From Scytonema sp. UIC 10036 (lineage in GTDB: Bacteria > Cyanobacteriota > Cyanobacteriia > Cyanobacteriales > Nostocaceae), in contig NZ_WJFC01000138.1 of NCBI RefSeq assembly GCF_009725235.1, positions 1 through 33,924 on the forward strand: a stretch of DNA of 33,924 bases, given 5' to 3'. A model generated the notes under the pieces. The model was not told where the DNA came from and did not search any database. It saw only the letters and a list, made by a program, of their open reading frames with translations. The translations under genes and the position numbers were made by a program. This document shows positions 25,509 to 33,924 of this stretch, one piece after another. Positions within the stretch are counted from its first letter, which is position 1, and every line of letters begins with the position of its first letter.

Positions 25509-26336
25509 TTATCGAGTTGCTTGAGAAATAGTTTTGCCCAAAGCCATCAAAGTACGCTTAAAATCCTCCGCACGTTGACGGAAGTCATCGCCCTTACCTA
25601 GCTCAAATGCCATTCCCCTCGCTCCTTCTAAAAGTTTTAAGTAAACTTGACTGTTGGGATCTTGGGTACGAATCACCAAGTAGAGTTGCTGGACTCCTAC
25701 ATCACGAATTGCTTGCACTACAGAGTTGATACTCTTTGTTTCCAAATCAGGGATGTGTGGCGGCGCATCTGTTACTAAAACGATCACTTTGCTGCCTTGT
25801 TGTGTAAAAGGTTGACGCAATGCTAGTAAAATAGCATCAAGGCTGCTCTCTGGTTCATCGCCACCGCCACCTGCTCGTAACTTGGCTACTTCATTACGGA
25901 AGGCAACTGGATCGCTTGTGAAAGGTTCACCGTTAAATGTCAGGACTCGGTGTTCTTCTTGAATGAGGCGATCGCGAAACTCCACTAACCCTACCCGCAC
26001 TCGCACCCCATCTGACTCTATTGTGTCAGCAAAATCCATAATCGCATCTTTAATGGCTTCAATTTCTCCTCCCATACTCCCCGTACAGTCTAAGACAAAC
26101 ATGATGTCAGCACTGCGTTTCCCTTGAAATTGTTGCAAGCGACTCTTGAGGGAATTGGATAAACCGTAAGCAATGCGTTCGCTTTCAGATAGCGGCTTGG
26201 TTATTGGTACAAATGGTGCAGATGGTGCAGCAGTTCCACCTTTAGGAGTAGAAAGGGGTTCTAGCGCCGTACCACACTCGGTACAAAACTTGTTAGCATC
26301 AAGGTTAGATGCGCCACAGTGAGTACAAATTTTCAT
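25509..26336 (-). CDS. Zinc-ribbon VWA-domain protein (TerY-like)
   Basis: 275 aa. An N-terminal zinc ribbon (C4, C7, C18, C21) and a flexible Pro/Thr linker lead to a von Willebrand A domain (about 75-270). The MIDAS metal site is visible as DCTGS (D83, T85, S87), followed by GGGGDEPESSLDAI (D160) and VTDAPPH (D190). VWA domains of this type bind protein ligands through Mg2+; TerY-like members pair with a kinase and a PP2C phosphatase. Both lie directly upstream here, the kinase only 40 bp away, so a functional link is likely. No signal peptide; cytoplasmic. A fragment of its own 3' end is repeated downstream. Confidence 0.92.
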   Translation of the reverse strand: MKICTHCGASNLDANKFCTECGTALEPLSTPKGGTAAPSAPFVPITKPLSESERIAYGLSNSLKSRLQQFQGKRSADIMFVLDCTGSMGGEIEAIKDAIMDFADTIESDGVRVRVGLVEFRDRLIQEEHRVLTFNGEPFTSDPVAFRNEVAKLRAGGGGDEPESSLDAILLALRQPFTQQGSKVIVLVTDAPPHIPDLETKSINSVVQAIRDVGVQQLYLVIRTQDPNSQVYLKLLEGARGMAFELGKGDDFRQRAEDFKRTLMALGKTISQATR

Positions 26337-26376
26337 CGTGTGTTCATACCCTAGTCATTATCAGTATAATTCGCTT

Positions 26377-27582
26377 TTATTCTTGATGTAGAAATACAAA
26401 CCTTAAGAAAACATCACCAACTTTGATGCGATCGCTATGTTGAATAGGTGTAGGTGCTTCTCCAGGTGAAAGAGCAATTCCCCTCACCAAAGTTCCGTTT
26501 TTGCTACCCACATCTCGTACAAAATATTGATTTCCCACACGGCTAAACTCCAGATGACGGCGACTAATACTGTCATTTCCACCAGCGATATCAGTTCTTC
26601 CAATCGTCAACGAGCCACCATCAAGAATATTAATTAAAGTTCTTGCTCCTTTGTTGCTACCTGACTCTACAATTAATAATGAATAACGTAGATGTAAATC
26701 CCCAGGCGTCGGCACTACATCAGGCACATAACCCAATTCTGTCATCACTTCATTTATAGAGGAAAATCGCTGATTTGGGTCGAGCTTTACCATCCGTGCT
26801 AATACTGAAGCACTATTGCTGTAAAAGTTACAACAAAAATCTCTTACATCAATTCCTTCCTCTGGTGGTGGGGTTTGGTTGAGATAGTTTACAAAGTCTT
26901 CCAGTTGTCGCCAACGTTTGCGTACCCAAAAGTGTTGCCCAATTGCCAATTCGTAAAAAATATGACCTAGAGCATAGATATCTGTCCGTGAATCAGCAAC
27001 TTTCGCCCCATATATAAGTAACTCCGGTGCTATGTAGGGGAGAGTTCCCATCAGTTCATTGCCTTTTGTTAACTTATACTCTTTAAATTTAGATATACCG
27101 AAGTCAATAATTTTTACTTGTCCGTTATCCCCAACCAAGATGTTAGCAGGTTTGAGGTCACGGTGGATCACATTGCAACAGTGAGCATCGCCCACACCAA
27201 CTAAAGTTTGGCGGAAAATATCTCGCTTTTGCTCTGGTGTCAGGAATGCTAAAATTTTGTTAAGGGATTTACCAGCAAAAAACTCAAATAATAGCAAATA
27301 AGTACTGGGATTCCATTGCCGCAGTCCGATGGCAGGTACAATATATTCTGAAGGAATAGAGACGCTGGCTTCTAAACGTACTCGTTCAGCCATTTGGCTA
27401 CCTGGTTCAATATTTTGGATTACCTTGAGAACATAAATTTTATTTGTGGTAGTGTCGGTTACTTTCCACACCGAACCAAAACCACCCACTCCCAACAACT
27501 CAAGTAGTTTCACCTCTGAAACAGGTGGAATTTCTACAGGTATCCTTCCACCCACCATTATTTCCAAAGTACGTTCTGTCAT
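26377..27582 (-). CDS. Ser/Thr protein kinase with C-terminal FHA domain
   Basis: 401 aa, cytoplasmic. Kinase domain about 22-290: glycine loop LGVGGFGSVWK (30-40), Lys53 (YVLKV), catalytic loop HRDLKPAN (140-147), DFG (160-162), IAPEL. FHA domain about 300-398: LTIGRTDIAG, SISRRHLEF and DVGSKNGTLVRG, with the Arg, Ser, His and Asn of a phosphothreonine pocket all present. A kinase fused to its own reader can bind autophosphorylated or substrate phosphothreonine and amplify locally. It follows the PP2C gene by 119 bp, a gap partly filled by heptad repeats, and precedes the VWA gene by 40 bp. Together they form the core triad of the cluster. Confidence 0.94.
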   Translation of the reverse strand: MTERTLEIMVGGRIPVEIPPVSEVKLLELLGVGGFGSVWKVTDTTTNKIYVLKVIQNIEPGSQMAERVRLEASVSIPSEYIVPAIGLRQWNPSTYLLLFEFFAGKSLNKILAFLTPEQKRDIFRQTLVGVGDAHCCNVIHRDLKPANILVGDNGQVKIIDFGISKFKEYKLTKGNELMGTLPYIAPELLIYGAKVADSRTDIYALGHIFYELAIGQHFWVRKRWRQLEDFVNYLNQTPPPEEGIDVRDFCCNFYSNSASVLARMVKLDPNQRFSSINEVMTELGYVPDVVPTPGDLHLRYSLLIVESGSNKGARTLINILDGGSLTIGRTDIAGGNDSISRRHLEFSRVGNQYFVRDVGSKNGTLVRGIALSPGEAPTPIQHSDRIKVGDVFLRFVFLHQE

Positions 27583-27656
27583 TTATTAGTTTTTTTAGAG
27601 ACACAACAAAGCTAAGTGTGGTGTTACGTCTGTACATTCGTCAATTGAACCACTAT

Positions 27657-27717
27657 CTACTAACAACTAACCACTAACAACTAACCACTAACAACTAACC
27701 ACTAACAACTAACCACT
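27657..27717. repeat. Heptad tandem repeats overlapping the PP2C stop codon
   Basis: About four copies of a 14-bp double heptad (ACTAACA + ACTAACC). The PP2C stop (27702-27704) and its last codons (VVSC) are encoded by the repeat. Same family as 13953-14066. Confidence 0.92.
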
Positions 27718-28535
27718 TTCCATAAAATTAACGTTTGGTTGTCTGTTTCCCCTGCAGTTTGCGCTGCTTGAATTAAACTTTCTGCCTTGAGTGCTAAACT
27801 GGTGCGATCGCCTCCCAGAATTGACTGAATCTCTTCTAAAAGTAGAGAACCACTGATACCATCAGTACATAAAAGCAGTAAATCTCCTGGTGTTAAAGAT
27901 ACCTGCTGTACGGCGAGATTTGGGGGGAATTGCGGACAACCTACATAAAATTCCAAACGGTTGCGTCCCTCATGTGAACGTGCCATTTCTTGTGTAATCA
28001 TACCCGCCCGTAAGAGAACATCTGCTACTGTGTGCTCTTGCGTAACTTTAGTGAGTTTCCCACTACTTGCTTGATAGTGGAATAAAGGACTATCTCCTAA
28101 ATTGACGGATACAGCAACGTTACCCACAATTGCTGTGACTAATACTGTTGAACCAGCTTTGCCCCATTTATTAGCCTCTACCATTTTACGCACGTAGGCG
28201 TTTGCCTGTTCTACTGCTTTAAGTAAGACTTGTGAAAAATTATCTAATGTAATTTGCTTATCTTCCGGACAACCGCGATTGAGTGATAATTCAATAGTGA
28301 GTTGCTCAAATAGAGACAAACTCAGCTTGCGTAAAGTTTGTTCGCTAACGTATTCTCCGTATGCGTGACCACCCATGCCATCAGCAACTGCCATGATTGT
28401 AACAGGCTTCTGTCCCAGTACAGGGGTGAGAGCAAAGATTTGAAAGCTATCCTCATTCTTGTCACGGTGGTTAGTTTGACTGTATACAACATAGTTTGGT
28501 TGATTGAGTTTAATATCACTGGCTTCATGTACCAT
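27702..28535 (-). CDS. PP2C-type Ser/Thr protein phosphatase
   Basis: 277 aa, metal-dependent (PPM) phosphatase, soluble. Motifs in order: RDKNEDS (24-30), VADGMGGH (50-57), AGSTVL, VNLGDSPLF, LLLCTDGIS and DNQTLIL; the Asp residues that hold the two metals are present. It would remove phosphate from the products of the adjacent kinases. It is the first gene of the minus-strand cluster and ends in a heptad repeat: its last four residues (VVSC) are repeat-encoded, so copy-number change could alter the C-terminus. No clear promoter was found in the ~500 bp upstream. Confidence 0.94.
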   Translation of the reverse strand: MVHEASDIKLNQPNYVVYSQTNHRDKNEDSFQIFALTPVLGQKPVTIMAVADGMGGHAYGEYVSEQTLRKLSLSLFEQLTIELSLNRGCPEDKQITLDNFSQVLLKAVEQANAYVRKMVEANKWGKAGSTVLVTAIVGNVAVSVNLGDSPLFHYQASSGKLTKVTQEHTVADVLLRAGMITQEMARSHEGRNRLEFYVGCPQFPPNLAVQQVSLTPGDLLLLCTDGISGSLLLEEIQSILGGDRTSLALKAESLIQAAQTAGETDNQTLILWKVVSC

Positions 28536-28615
28536 AAAATGCTCAACTTCTTATAAAAAAATGAACCGCAAAGACACGAAGTACACGAAGAAAGAGGAGA
28601 AGAAGATCGGTAATC
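28536..28615. other. Intergenic, contains a dispersed repeat-like sequence
   Basis: 28563-28597 (ACCGCAAAGACACGAAGTAC...) resembles a repeat I recall as common in cyanobacterial intergenic DNA. No gene. The PP2C promoter should lie here or just beyond. Confidence 0.4.
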
Positions 28616-28803
28616 TTATGGCGGAAAGGGAGTAAAAGAAAAATCGATGGTTAGATCTTGCTTAAGGGCTAGAGTATCACGAAATTGCAGCAAGCCTTTT
28701 TTTCTGGACAATAATCAGCAAAGCCATACATAAAGAAAGCCTTATCTCCGTAGCGAAAAATAATGATACTTCGGTATCCTCCTGATTTTCCCTTCTTGCT
28801 CAT
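28616..28803 (-). pseudogene. Remnant of a RelE/HigB-family toxin
   Basis: The minus-strand frame 28803-28669 encodes KGKSGGYRSIIIFRYGDKAF and FMYGFA, the C-terminal core shared by RelE/HigB-like mRNA-interferase toxins of the type that reads KSGGYR...F...YGFAK. The N-terminal half and any antitoxin are missing. After YGFA the frame diverges. A +1 shift at the A7 run continues as LLQFRDTLALKQ to a stop at 28616, which fits the usual tail better. I read it as a dead, truncated and frameshifted toxin. The family call rests on one short motif region. Confidence 0.5.
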
Positions 28804-29041
28804 GTCTGAGGCTGAGGATAAGGGCCATGTTTTTCTTTTACAAGAGTAGTAAAAGCGTCGGAGGAAAGCGATTGCATTCCCAATGGATGTAAAGAAATAA
28901 AAATGTTTCTTAGAAGAGGGTTAAACACTTTTAGTAAAACTTCACGAGTAAAAACTTCTCTACTTCTGTATTTGCAACACAACTACTTTTTTAAGTGACT
29001 TTTTGGATAGTTGTTTGCTTCTGTGCAGAAACTACTTCACA

Positions 29042-29431
29042 TTATTGAGATTTACAAACTTGTTGTAATATCATTTCAGCTACAATACCTGCTTTGATAG
29101 GTTCCCACTCTGAAATTTCTTTGAAGACTCTGGTAGATTGATCGTTATAAAGACTCATTGCCTGCTTATATCTATACTTCTTATCTTGACAGGAAAATTC
29201 ATAATTAATAATCGCTCCAACACTTCCATCCTCTTCTTTGGAGAGCACGTTAAAAACCTTTACTTCAACAATATTGCCTTTACGTTTGATTGAATCTCTA
29301 TCAAGAAAGATTCTATCATTGTCATTACTAGTTCCGAAAAAGAACCAATCCTCTGCTTGTGCAGAGGATGCAACAAAGTTGACAGTAGCAGATGCTAATA
29401 GAAAATAAATAAAAAGCTTTATAAATTTCAT
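29042..29431 (-). CDS. Exported protein, surface-adhesin-E-like
   Basis: 129 aa. The N-terminus is a signal peptide: basic MKFIK, a hydrophobic stretch, then a likely cut after SSAQA. The mature part begins EDWFFFGTSNDNDRIFLDRD and continues IKRKGNIVEVKVF, a pattern like the small Adhesin-E-type beta proteins (Trp start, 'D..SI.R.GN.V.V'). Two cysteines (in FSCQDK and at the C-terminus) could form a disulfide. It is probably periplasmic; its role is unknown. It stands alone, with about 700 bp of AT-rich DNA upstream. Confidence 0.78.
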   Translation of the reverse strand: MKFIKLFIYFLLASATVNFVASSAQAEDWFFFGTSNDNDRIFLDRDSIKRKGNIVEVKVFNVLSKEEDGSVGAIINYEFSCQDKKYRYKQAMSLYNDQSTRVFKEISEWEPIKAGIVAEMILQQVCKSQ

Positions 29432-30143
29432 AATCTTAAGGTTTTTATCCTTGAATAATGACTCAAACTACTCAATCAAGATCGGTATCCCATGCGTAAC
29501 AAGTTAAGATAACAATGCTAAAGTCAATAAGCGATTAGGCTGTGTATTTACTCATATTTTATGTATAAAATTCACTAGATAATAAAACTTTAATGGTATT
29601 CTGGAGAGGAAAAGGTAAAGATTATATAAAATTTTTTACTAAAGTGTAAGTTTTTTACAAATTTTCCTTAATAATCGGTATACTCCTCAGTCTTCTCTCA
29701 TAATCTTTTTCAACAATTAAATAGGAATCCTATATATTAGTACGAGCGTTAATTAATGCAAGTAACTACAGAAATTTACTTATAAAATACGACAAAAAAT
29801 CTCTGTTTCCTTCTTAATTGCTAATAATTAAGAACGGCTTGGATGTGTTAGATCGCAGTCTTCACGCTTTCTCACCTGTTTTTACTGGATTAACAGTAGA
29901 ATTTTATTCTATTTTCAGAAATTTAATTGAGTAATTGCCGTTGGTGACAGTTGGGGAGTGCAGAATGGGTTAACAGTTATATGTTAAAAATTAGCCTTAG
30001 CTACTGTACATTACGCTGTTGTTAAGTTTACAACTGAATTTATATCAATCTAAACAATTGGAGTGCCGTGTTCGTTCATCTAGAGGAGTTGTTCAAAGCT
30101 AACTTGTAGATGAATGGCATGACTTCTCCAAGTAGGGAACACA
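29432..30143. other. Long divergent intergenic region
   Basis: About 710 bp with no ORF I can support. It is AT-rich, with one weak hairpin (CTTAATT/AATTAAG, 29813-29832). It must contain the promoters of the exported protein (minus) and the first antiporter (plus). Its length allows for an unrecognised small RNA or a long leader. Confidence 0.45.
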
Positions 30144-31436
30144 ATGTCAAATTTTGAGATCGTTTTAAGGCTATTACTACAGTTAACAGTCATTTTAGCC
30201 ACTTGTCGTATTGTTACGATTATTGGGCGGCGCTACCTCGGGCAAACGGATGTTGTCTGCGAAATGATCGCAGGTGTTATGTTGGGACCATCGCTTTTTG
30301 GTGCGCTCGCACCCAGCATACAGCAATGGTTGTTTCCCAAAGTTCCCATAATACTCGCCACTGGAGAAAAACTTCCCAACCCATCCATGTCAATTCTTTT
30401 TGCTATCAGTCAGATTGGATTGGTTGTCTACATGCTTTTAATTGGTTTGGAATTTAACACCGAGATTATTAAGCAAAGGCTCAAGGGTGCTAGTTTTGTT
30501 TCTATAGCAGGGATACTTGTGCCATTTTGCTTGGGAAGTATAGCCGCTTTCTTCCTTGTAAATAGGGGTGATTTATTTAAACAAGGTGTCAGTCCTTGGG
30601 CTGCAGCACTATATTTAGGTGCGTCCATGTCAATCACGGCATTCCCCATGTTAGCTCGAATGCTGTACGAACGTGGTATTGCGAAAACTCATTTTGGAAC
30701 TTTGGCACTCGCTGCTGGTTCTATTGATGATGCCACAGCATGGTGTTTACTAGCTATTGTATTGGCTAGTATTCATACTAACACAAGTATCGCAGCATTT
30801 GCAATTGGTGGTGGTATTGCTTATGTGCTCTTGACAACTTTTGTGGCAAGACCTGCACTTACTGTATTTAGTAAAATGGTAAAACGAGATGGTGAATTGA
30901 CAGTTCAAACTCTGACTTTAGTCTTTACACTCTTGATGTTTTGTGCTTGGATTACCGATGCCGTTGGTATTTATGCCGTCTTTGGTGCATTTATTATCGG
31001 GACAGCAATGCCAAGAGGTGAGTTTGCAGAACAACTTCGCGAACGCACGGAATTTTTGACCACTGCTCTTTTACTACCCATATTTTTTGTGTTTTCTGGA
31101 CTTAACACTCAAATCGGATTGGTTAACACACCGATTCTTTGGGCAATAACAGCTTTGATTGTAGCAATTGCCATTTTTGGTAAAGGCATTGCTTGCATGC
31201 TAGCTGCAAAATTAGCAGGAGAAAATTGGCGCGAATCAGCCACTATTGGTGCTTTAATGAATGCACGAGGTTTAATGGAATTAATTATCCTTAACATTGG
31301 TTTGGAACAAGGTATAATTACCCCTACTTTATTCACAATTATGGTGATTATGGCAATTGTTACTACACTCATGACATCACCATTAGTTAACTTTTTGTTG
31401 CATGGAACAAGTTACGAGCGCTCCCAAATCATATAG
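30144..31436 (+). CDS. CPA2-family cation/proton antiporter
   Basis: 430 aa inner-membrane antiporter of the NapA/KefB-like family, with about 12 hydrophobic helices across its whole length. Family signatures: CEMIAGVMLGPS (39-50), IGLVVYMLLIGLEF (91-104), SITAFPMLARML (163-174), and the transport Asp pair D195-D196 in GSIDDATAW. A DD pair is associated with electrogenic Na+/H+ exchange in this family. No C-terminal regulatory domain. AGGGAA precedes the ATG at a workable distance. It is followed by an intrinsic terminator, and 280 bp later by a related antiporter, so the two were probably tandem duplicates but are expressed separately. Confidence 0.93.
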   Translation: MSNFEIVLRLLLQLTVILATCRIVTIIGRRYLGQTDVVCEMIAGVMLGPSLFGALAPSIQQWLFPKVPIILATGEKLPNPSMSILFAISQIGLVVYMLLIGLEFNTEIIKQRLKGASFVSIAGILVPFCLGSIAAFFLVNRGDLFKQGVSPWAAALYLGASMSITAFPMLARMLYERGIAKTHFGTLALAAGSIDDATAWCLLAIVLASIHTNTSIAAFAIGGGIAYVLLTTFVARPALTVFSKMVKRDGELTVQTLTLVFTLLMFCAWITDAVGIYAVFGAFIIGTAMPRGEFAEQLRERTEFLTTALLLPIFFVFSGLNTQIGLVNTPILWAITALIVAIAIFGKGIACMLAAKLAGENWRESATIGALMNARGLMELIILNIGLEQGIITPTLFTIMVIMAIVTTLMTSPLVNFLLHGTSYERSQII

Positions 31437-31472
31437 CAATTCTGTTGTATCTGTAAACAAATACTGACCCTT

Positions 31473-31508
31473 AGAAAGCCGATATCTCCCAAATCCCGGC
31501 TTTCTTTA
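31473..31508 (+). terminator. Rho-independent terminator
   Basis: AGAAAGCCG (31473-31481) pairs with CGGCTTTCT (31497-31505), followed by T-rich sequence, 37 bp after the first antiporter's stop. Confidence 0.75.
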
Positions 31509-31715
31509 TGCCTATCATTCAGATATCAGTATATTTCTCTAAAAAAATAAAATTTAAAATCCCCTGGTTTTAACGGTGGCAACTGTGTCTCATGAAGAAT
31601 TAATATTCAAGACTGTAGCAACTAACCGCAAGATTGCTGAATAAAGTTGACATCTTTCAGTGATATAAAGAATTATCTTAGGGACATCAAGTTGTCGCTA
31701 GTCAGGGAGGAAACC

Positions 31716-33896
31716 ATGCACACAGTTGTTCTCGTTTTAGTTGAGGTACTGATTGTTATTGGGCTATCCAGGCTGGTGGGGCTTGCCTTCCGGTGGATTA
31801 ACCAACCACTTGTTATCGGCGAAATTGTTGCCGGGATTCTTTTGGGTCCATCTTTTTTTGGTTTGGTTGCTCCGGGGTTAGCAGCTACCTTATTCCCACC
31901 AGAAACAGTTCCTTTCCTAAACGTACTGTCTCAGGTGGGGCTAATCTTTTTCATGTTTCTCATTGGATTAGAACTGAATCCCAAATACCTCAGTGGTAAT
32001 TTAGAAGTGGCAATCTTGACATCTCACGTCAGTATTTTAGTGCCATTTTCTCTTGGAACGTTGCTTGCAGTACTTCTCTATCCTTTGGTTTCTAATGGTA
32101 GTGTTTCGTTTACTGCTTTTGCGCTATTTTTGGGCGCAGCCATGTCAATTACTGCATTTCCCGTACTAGCTCGAATCATAACTGAGAATAATTTACAGGG
32201 AACGCGTTTGGGGACTTTGGCATTAACTTGTGCAGCAGTTGATGATGTTACCGCTTGGTGCGTGTTGGCAGTTGCGATCGCAGTGGCAAATACTGGTAGC
32301 TTTAGCAAAGCTATCCCCACAATTATCTATTCTCTCGTCTACATTGGCTTCATGGTGACCTTGGGGCGGTCTTTTCTAGACCGTTTTGCTGTATACTACC
32401 GCCGCACCGGACGTCTCAGTCAATTGGTTCTGGCTTTAATCTACATGGGAGTTGTTGCGTCTGCTCTCATTACAGAACTCATTGGCATCCACTTGATATT
32501 TGGAGCATTTTTGCTAGGGGCAATCATGCCCAAAAATGCCGAGCTTGTCAAAGAATTAGCGGTCAAAACAGAAGATTTTGTTTTAATTTTCTTGCTACCA
32601 GTGTTTTTTGCTTACAGTGGTTTGCGAACGGAAATTGGGTTGCTCAATAGCCCAGAATTGTGGTTGTTAAGTTTGACAGTGCTGGGAGTTGCGATCGCAG
32701 GTAAATATATTGGGACTTACGTAGCGGCTCGTGTTTGTGGGATAGAGAATCGGGAAGCTTCAGCACTCGGTTGGTTAATGAACACTCGCGGCTTAACCGA
32801 ACTGATAGTACTGAACATTGGTCTTAGCCTTGGAGTGATTTCCCCTCTACTGTTTACCATGCTGGTGATTATGGCATTGGTGACAACATTCATGACATCA
32901 CCACTGCTTGAGATGACATATCCTAAGAAATTAATGATGTTAGACGTACTGGAGCCAGAACCAGAAGAAGCAACGAGCGATGACGATACTGCAATTGAAG
33001 ACATTTACCCAATCTCTTACCGAATTTTGGTGCCCGTAGCCAATCCAAGCACCCAAAAGGGTTTGGTACAGTTAGCTGTGGCGATCGCAATGAATTCCCA
33101 GCAATCGGCTGTTGTTCAGCCCTTGAGTTTGATTCAACTGCAAGAAGACTACGCTTTTGAAAGTACACCTGTAGAAGCAGAAAGGTTAATTGCACAGCGT
33201 CGTTATCAAATAGAAGAATTAATTGAACGTTTAGAACCTTCAAGTTACCGTTCCTACGTACATCCCATTGTACGTGTATCAAATAATGTAGCCAGAGAAA
33301 CAGCACAAATCGCTTTACTCGAGCAAGCCAATCTCATTTTAGTAGGATGGCATCGCCCAGCTTTTAGTAAGAATCGTTTGGGTGGACGAGTCGGTCAAAT
33401 TCTTGTAACTGCACCAGTTGATGTAGCCGTCTTTGTCGATCGCGGAGAAGAACGCCTCGAACGTTTGTTAGTACCATACTCAGCAAACATTCATGATGAT
33501 TTAGCATTAGTACTTGCTCTGAGATTGTTGGTCAATAGCGATACGCGCCACTTACAGATTTTACAAGTTGTAGAAAACCAGCAAGTCAAAAACGAATTAA
33601 GTAATGAGCTTCGCAATATCATGGAGCAACTGCCTCGTAGCGTCCGCGATCGTGTTGACATCACAGTTGTTGAATCTACAGAGCCAATTCAAGCTGTAGT
33701 AGCCGCATCAGAGAGTGTTGACCTAACCATTGCAGGAACAAGCCGTGCTTGGGGTATCGAACGTCAAACTTTGGGAAGATATACAGATGAATTAGCCATT
33801 GAGTGCCGCTCATCGCTACTTATCACCCGTCGTTACAATCAAGTCACTTCTCACCTTGCACCAATACTGATACAAGAAGTGACCAGTAATCAGTGA
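31716..33896 (+). CDS. CPA2-family cation/proton antiporter with C-terminal UspA domains
   Basis: 726 aa. Membrane part (1-405): GEIVAGILLGPS (35-46), GLIFFMFLIGLEL (75-87), SITAFPVLARII, and the transport Asp pair D176-D177 in AAVDDVTAW. An acidic linker (about 409-430) follows, then two universal-stress-protein-like domains (about 432-570, starting YRILVPVANPS; and about 577-710, starting ERLLVPYSANI). Each has alternating strands and helices, and the second a GTSRAWG-type segment. USP domains often bind ATP or nucleotides and may gate the transporter. The frame is open from TTG 31647, but GGGAGG sits 6 bp before ATG 31716, giving MHTVVLVLVE, so that start is used. It stops 28 bases before the window's end. 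Confidence 0.94.
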   Translation: MHTVVLVLVEVLIVIGLSRLVGLAFRWINQPLVIGEIVAGILLGPSFFGLVAPGLAATLFPPETVPFLNVLSQVGLIFFMFLIGLELNPKYLSGNLEVAILTSHVSILVPFSLGTLLAVLLYPLVSNGSVSFTAFALFLGAAMSITAFPVLARIITENNLQGTRLGTLALTCAAVDDVTAWCVLAVAIAVANTGSFSKAIPTIIYSLVYIGFMVTLGRSFLDRFAVYYRRTGRLSQLVLALIYMGVVASALITELIGIHLIFGAFLLGAIMPKNAELVKELAVKTEDFVLIFLLPVFFAYSGLRTEIGLLNSPELWLLSLTVLGVAIAGKYIGTYVAARVCGIENREASALGWLMNTRGLTELIVLNIGLSLGVISPLLFTMLVIMALVTTFMTSPLLEMTYPKKLMMLDVLEPEPEEATSDDDTAIEDIYPISYRILVPVANPSTQKGLVQLAVAIAMNSQQSAVVQPLSLIQLQEDYAFESTPVEAERLIAQRRYQIEELIERLEPSSYRSYVHPIVRVSNNVARETAQIALLEQANLILVGWHRPAFSKNRLGGRVGQILVTAPVDVAVFVDRGEERLERLLVPYSANIHDDLALVLALRLLVNSDTRHLQILQVVENQQVKNELSNELRNIMEQLPRSVRDRVDITVVESTEPIQAVVAASESVDLTIAGTSRAWGIERQTLGRYTDELAIECRSSLLITRRYNQVTSHLAPILIQEVTSNQ

Positions 33897-33924
33897 CCAA
33901 TCCCCTAACCCCTACCCCCTAACC

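Noticed and set aside
19540..28535. Calling the cluster a type VI secretion or tellurite-resistance locus
   Set aside because: Only the kinase, phosphatase, FHA and VWA components are shared. No Tss structural genes or TerB/C/D/E homologues are present.
32923..33306. 127-codon minus-strand frame
   Set aside because: Shadow of the USP portion of the second antiporter; no domain features.

Overview
The window reads as the chromosome of a filamentous, probably heterocyst-forming (Nostocales-type) cyanobacterium. It has many HIP1 octamers (GCGATCGC), arrays of 7-bp short tandem repeats, cyanobacterial intergenic palindromes, DUF1816 and DUF2555 proteins, '4-Cys' Ser/Thr kinases and long PAS/GAF/GGDEF signalling proteins. 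I read this from sequence alone, so the genus is not resolved.

Layout. 1-6017: two paralogous, tandem diguanylate cyclases joined by a 16-unit heptad repeat that contains both the stop of the first and the start of the second. 6058-8279: a strong sigma70-like promoter, an unrecognised 453-aa protein and a DUF1816 protein. 8258-10798: a decayed zone with a broken receiver-GGDEF gene related to the first cyclase, an intact TPR protein and a truncated, frameshifted response regulator. 10799-12706: a large multi-receiver response regulator with a winged helix and an Hpt domain. 13151-19106: housekeeping and small genes (transaldolase-like, purH, an alpha/beta hydrolase, DUF2555, coaBC, an FHA protein). 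Between the transaldolase and purH lie two near-identical ~155-bp units that look like tandem copies of a Yfr2/Cyano-1-type small RNA on the minus strand. 19540-28535: a minus-strand phospho-signalling cluster. 28616-29431: a toxin remnant and a secreted protein. 30144-33896: two CPA2-type cation/proton antiporters, the second with C-terminal universal-stress domains.

How the genes fit together. The minus-strand cluster holds a PP2C phosphatase, a kinase-FHA protein, a zinc-ribbon VWA protein, a Cys-rich small protein, a helical-repeat protein, a 4-Cys kinase, a small membrane protein with a PH-like look, and an FHA protein that repeats that membrane module. It has the parts of a complete Ser/Thr phosphorylation circuit: writer, eraser, FHA readers, a metal-dependent VWA adaptor and membrane anchors. 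In composition it recalls TerY-type VWA/kinase/PP2C triads and the PpkA/PppA/Fha module of type VI secretion, but no Ter or T6SS structural gene is visible. Chimeric remnants inside the cluster (23651-24310 and 25365-25496) show that it has been recombining. Recurrent themes are gene decay in signalling paralogues and heptad repeats that have grown into start and stop codons.
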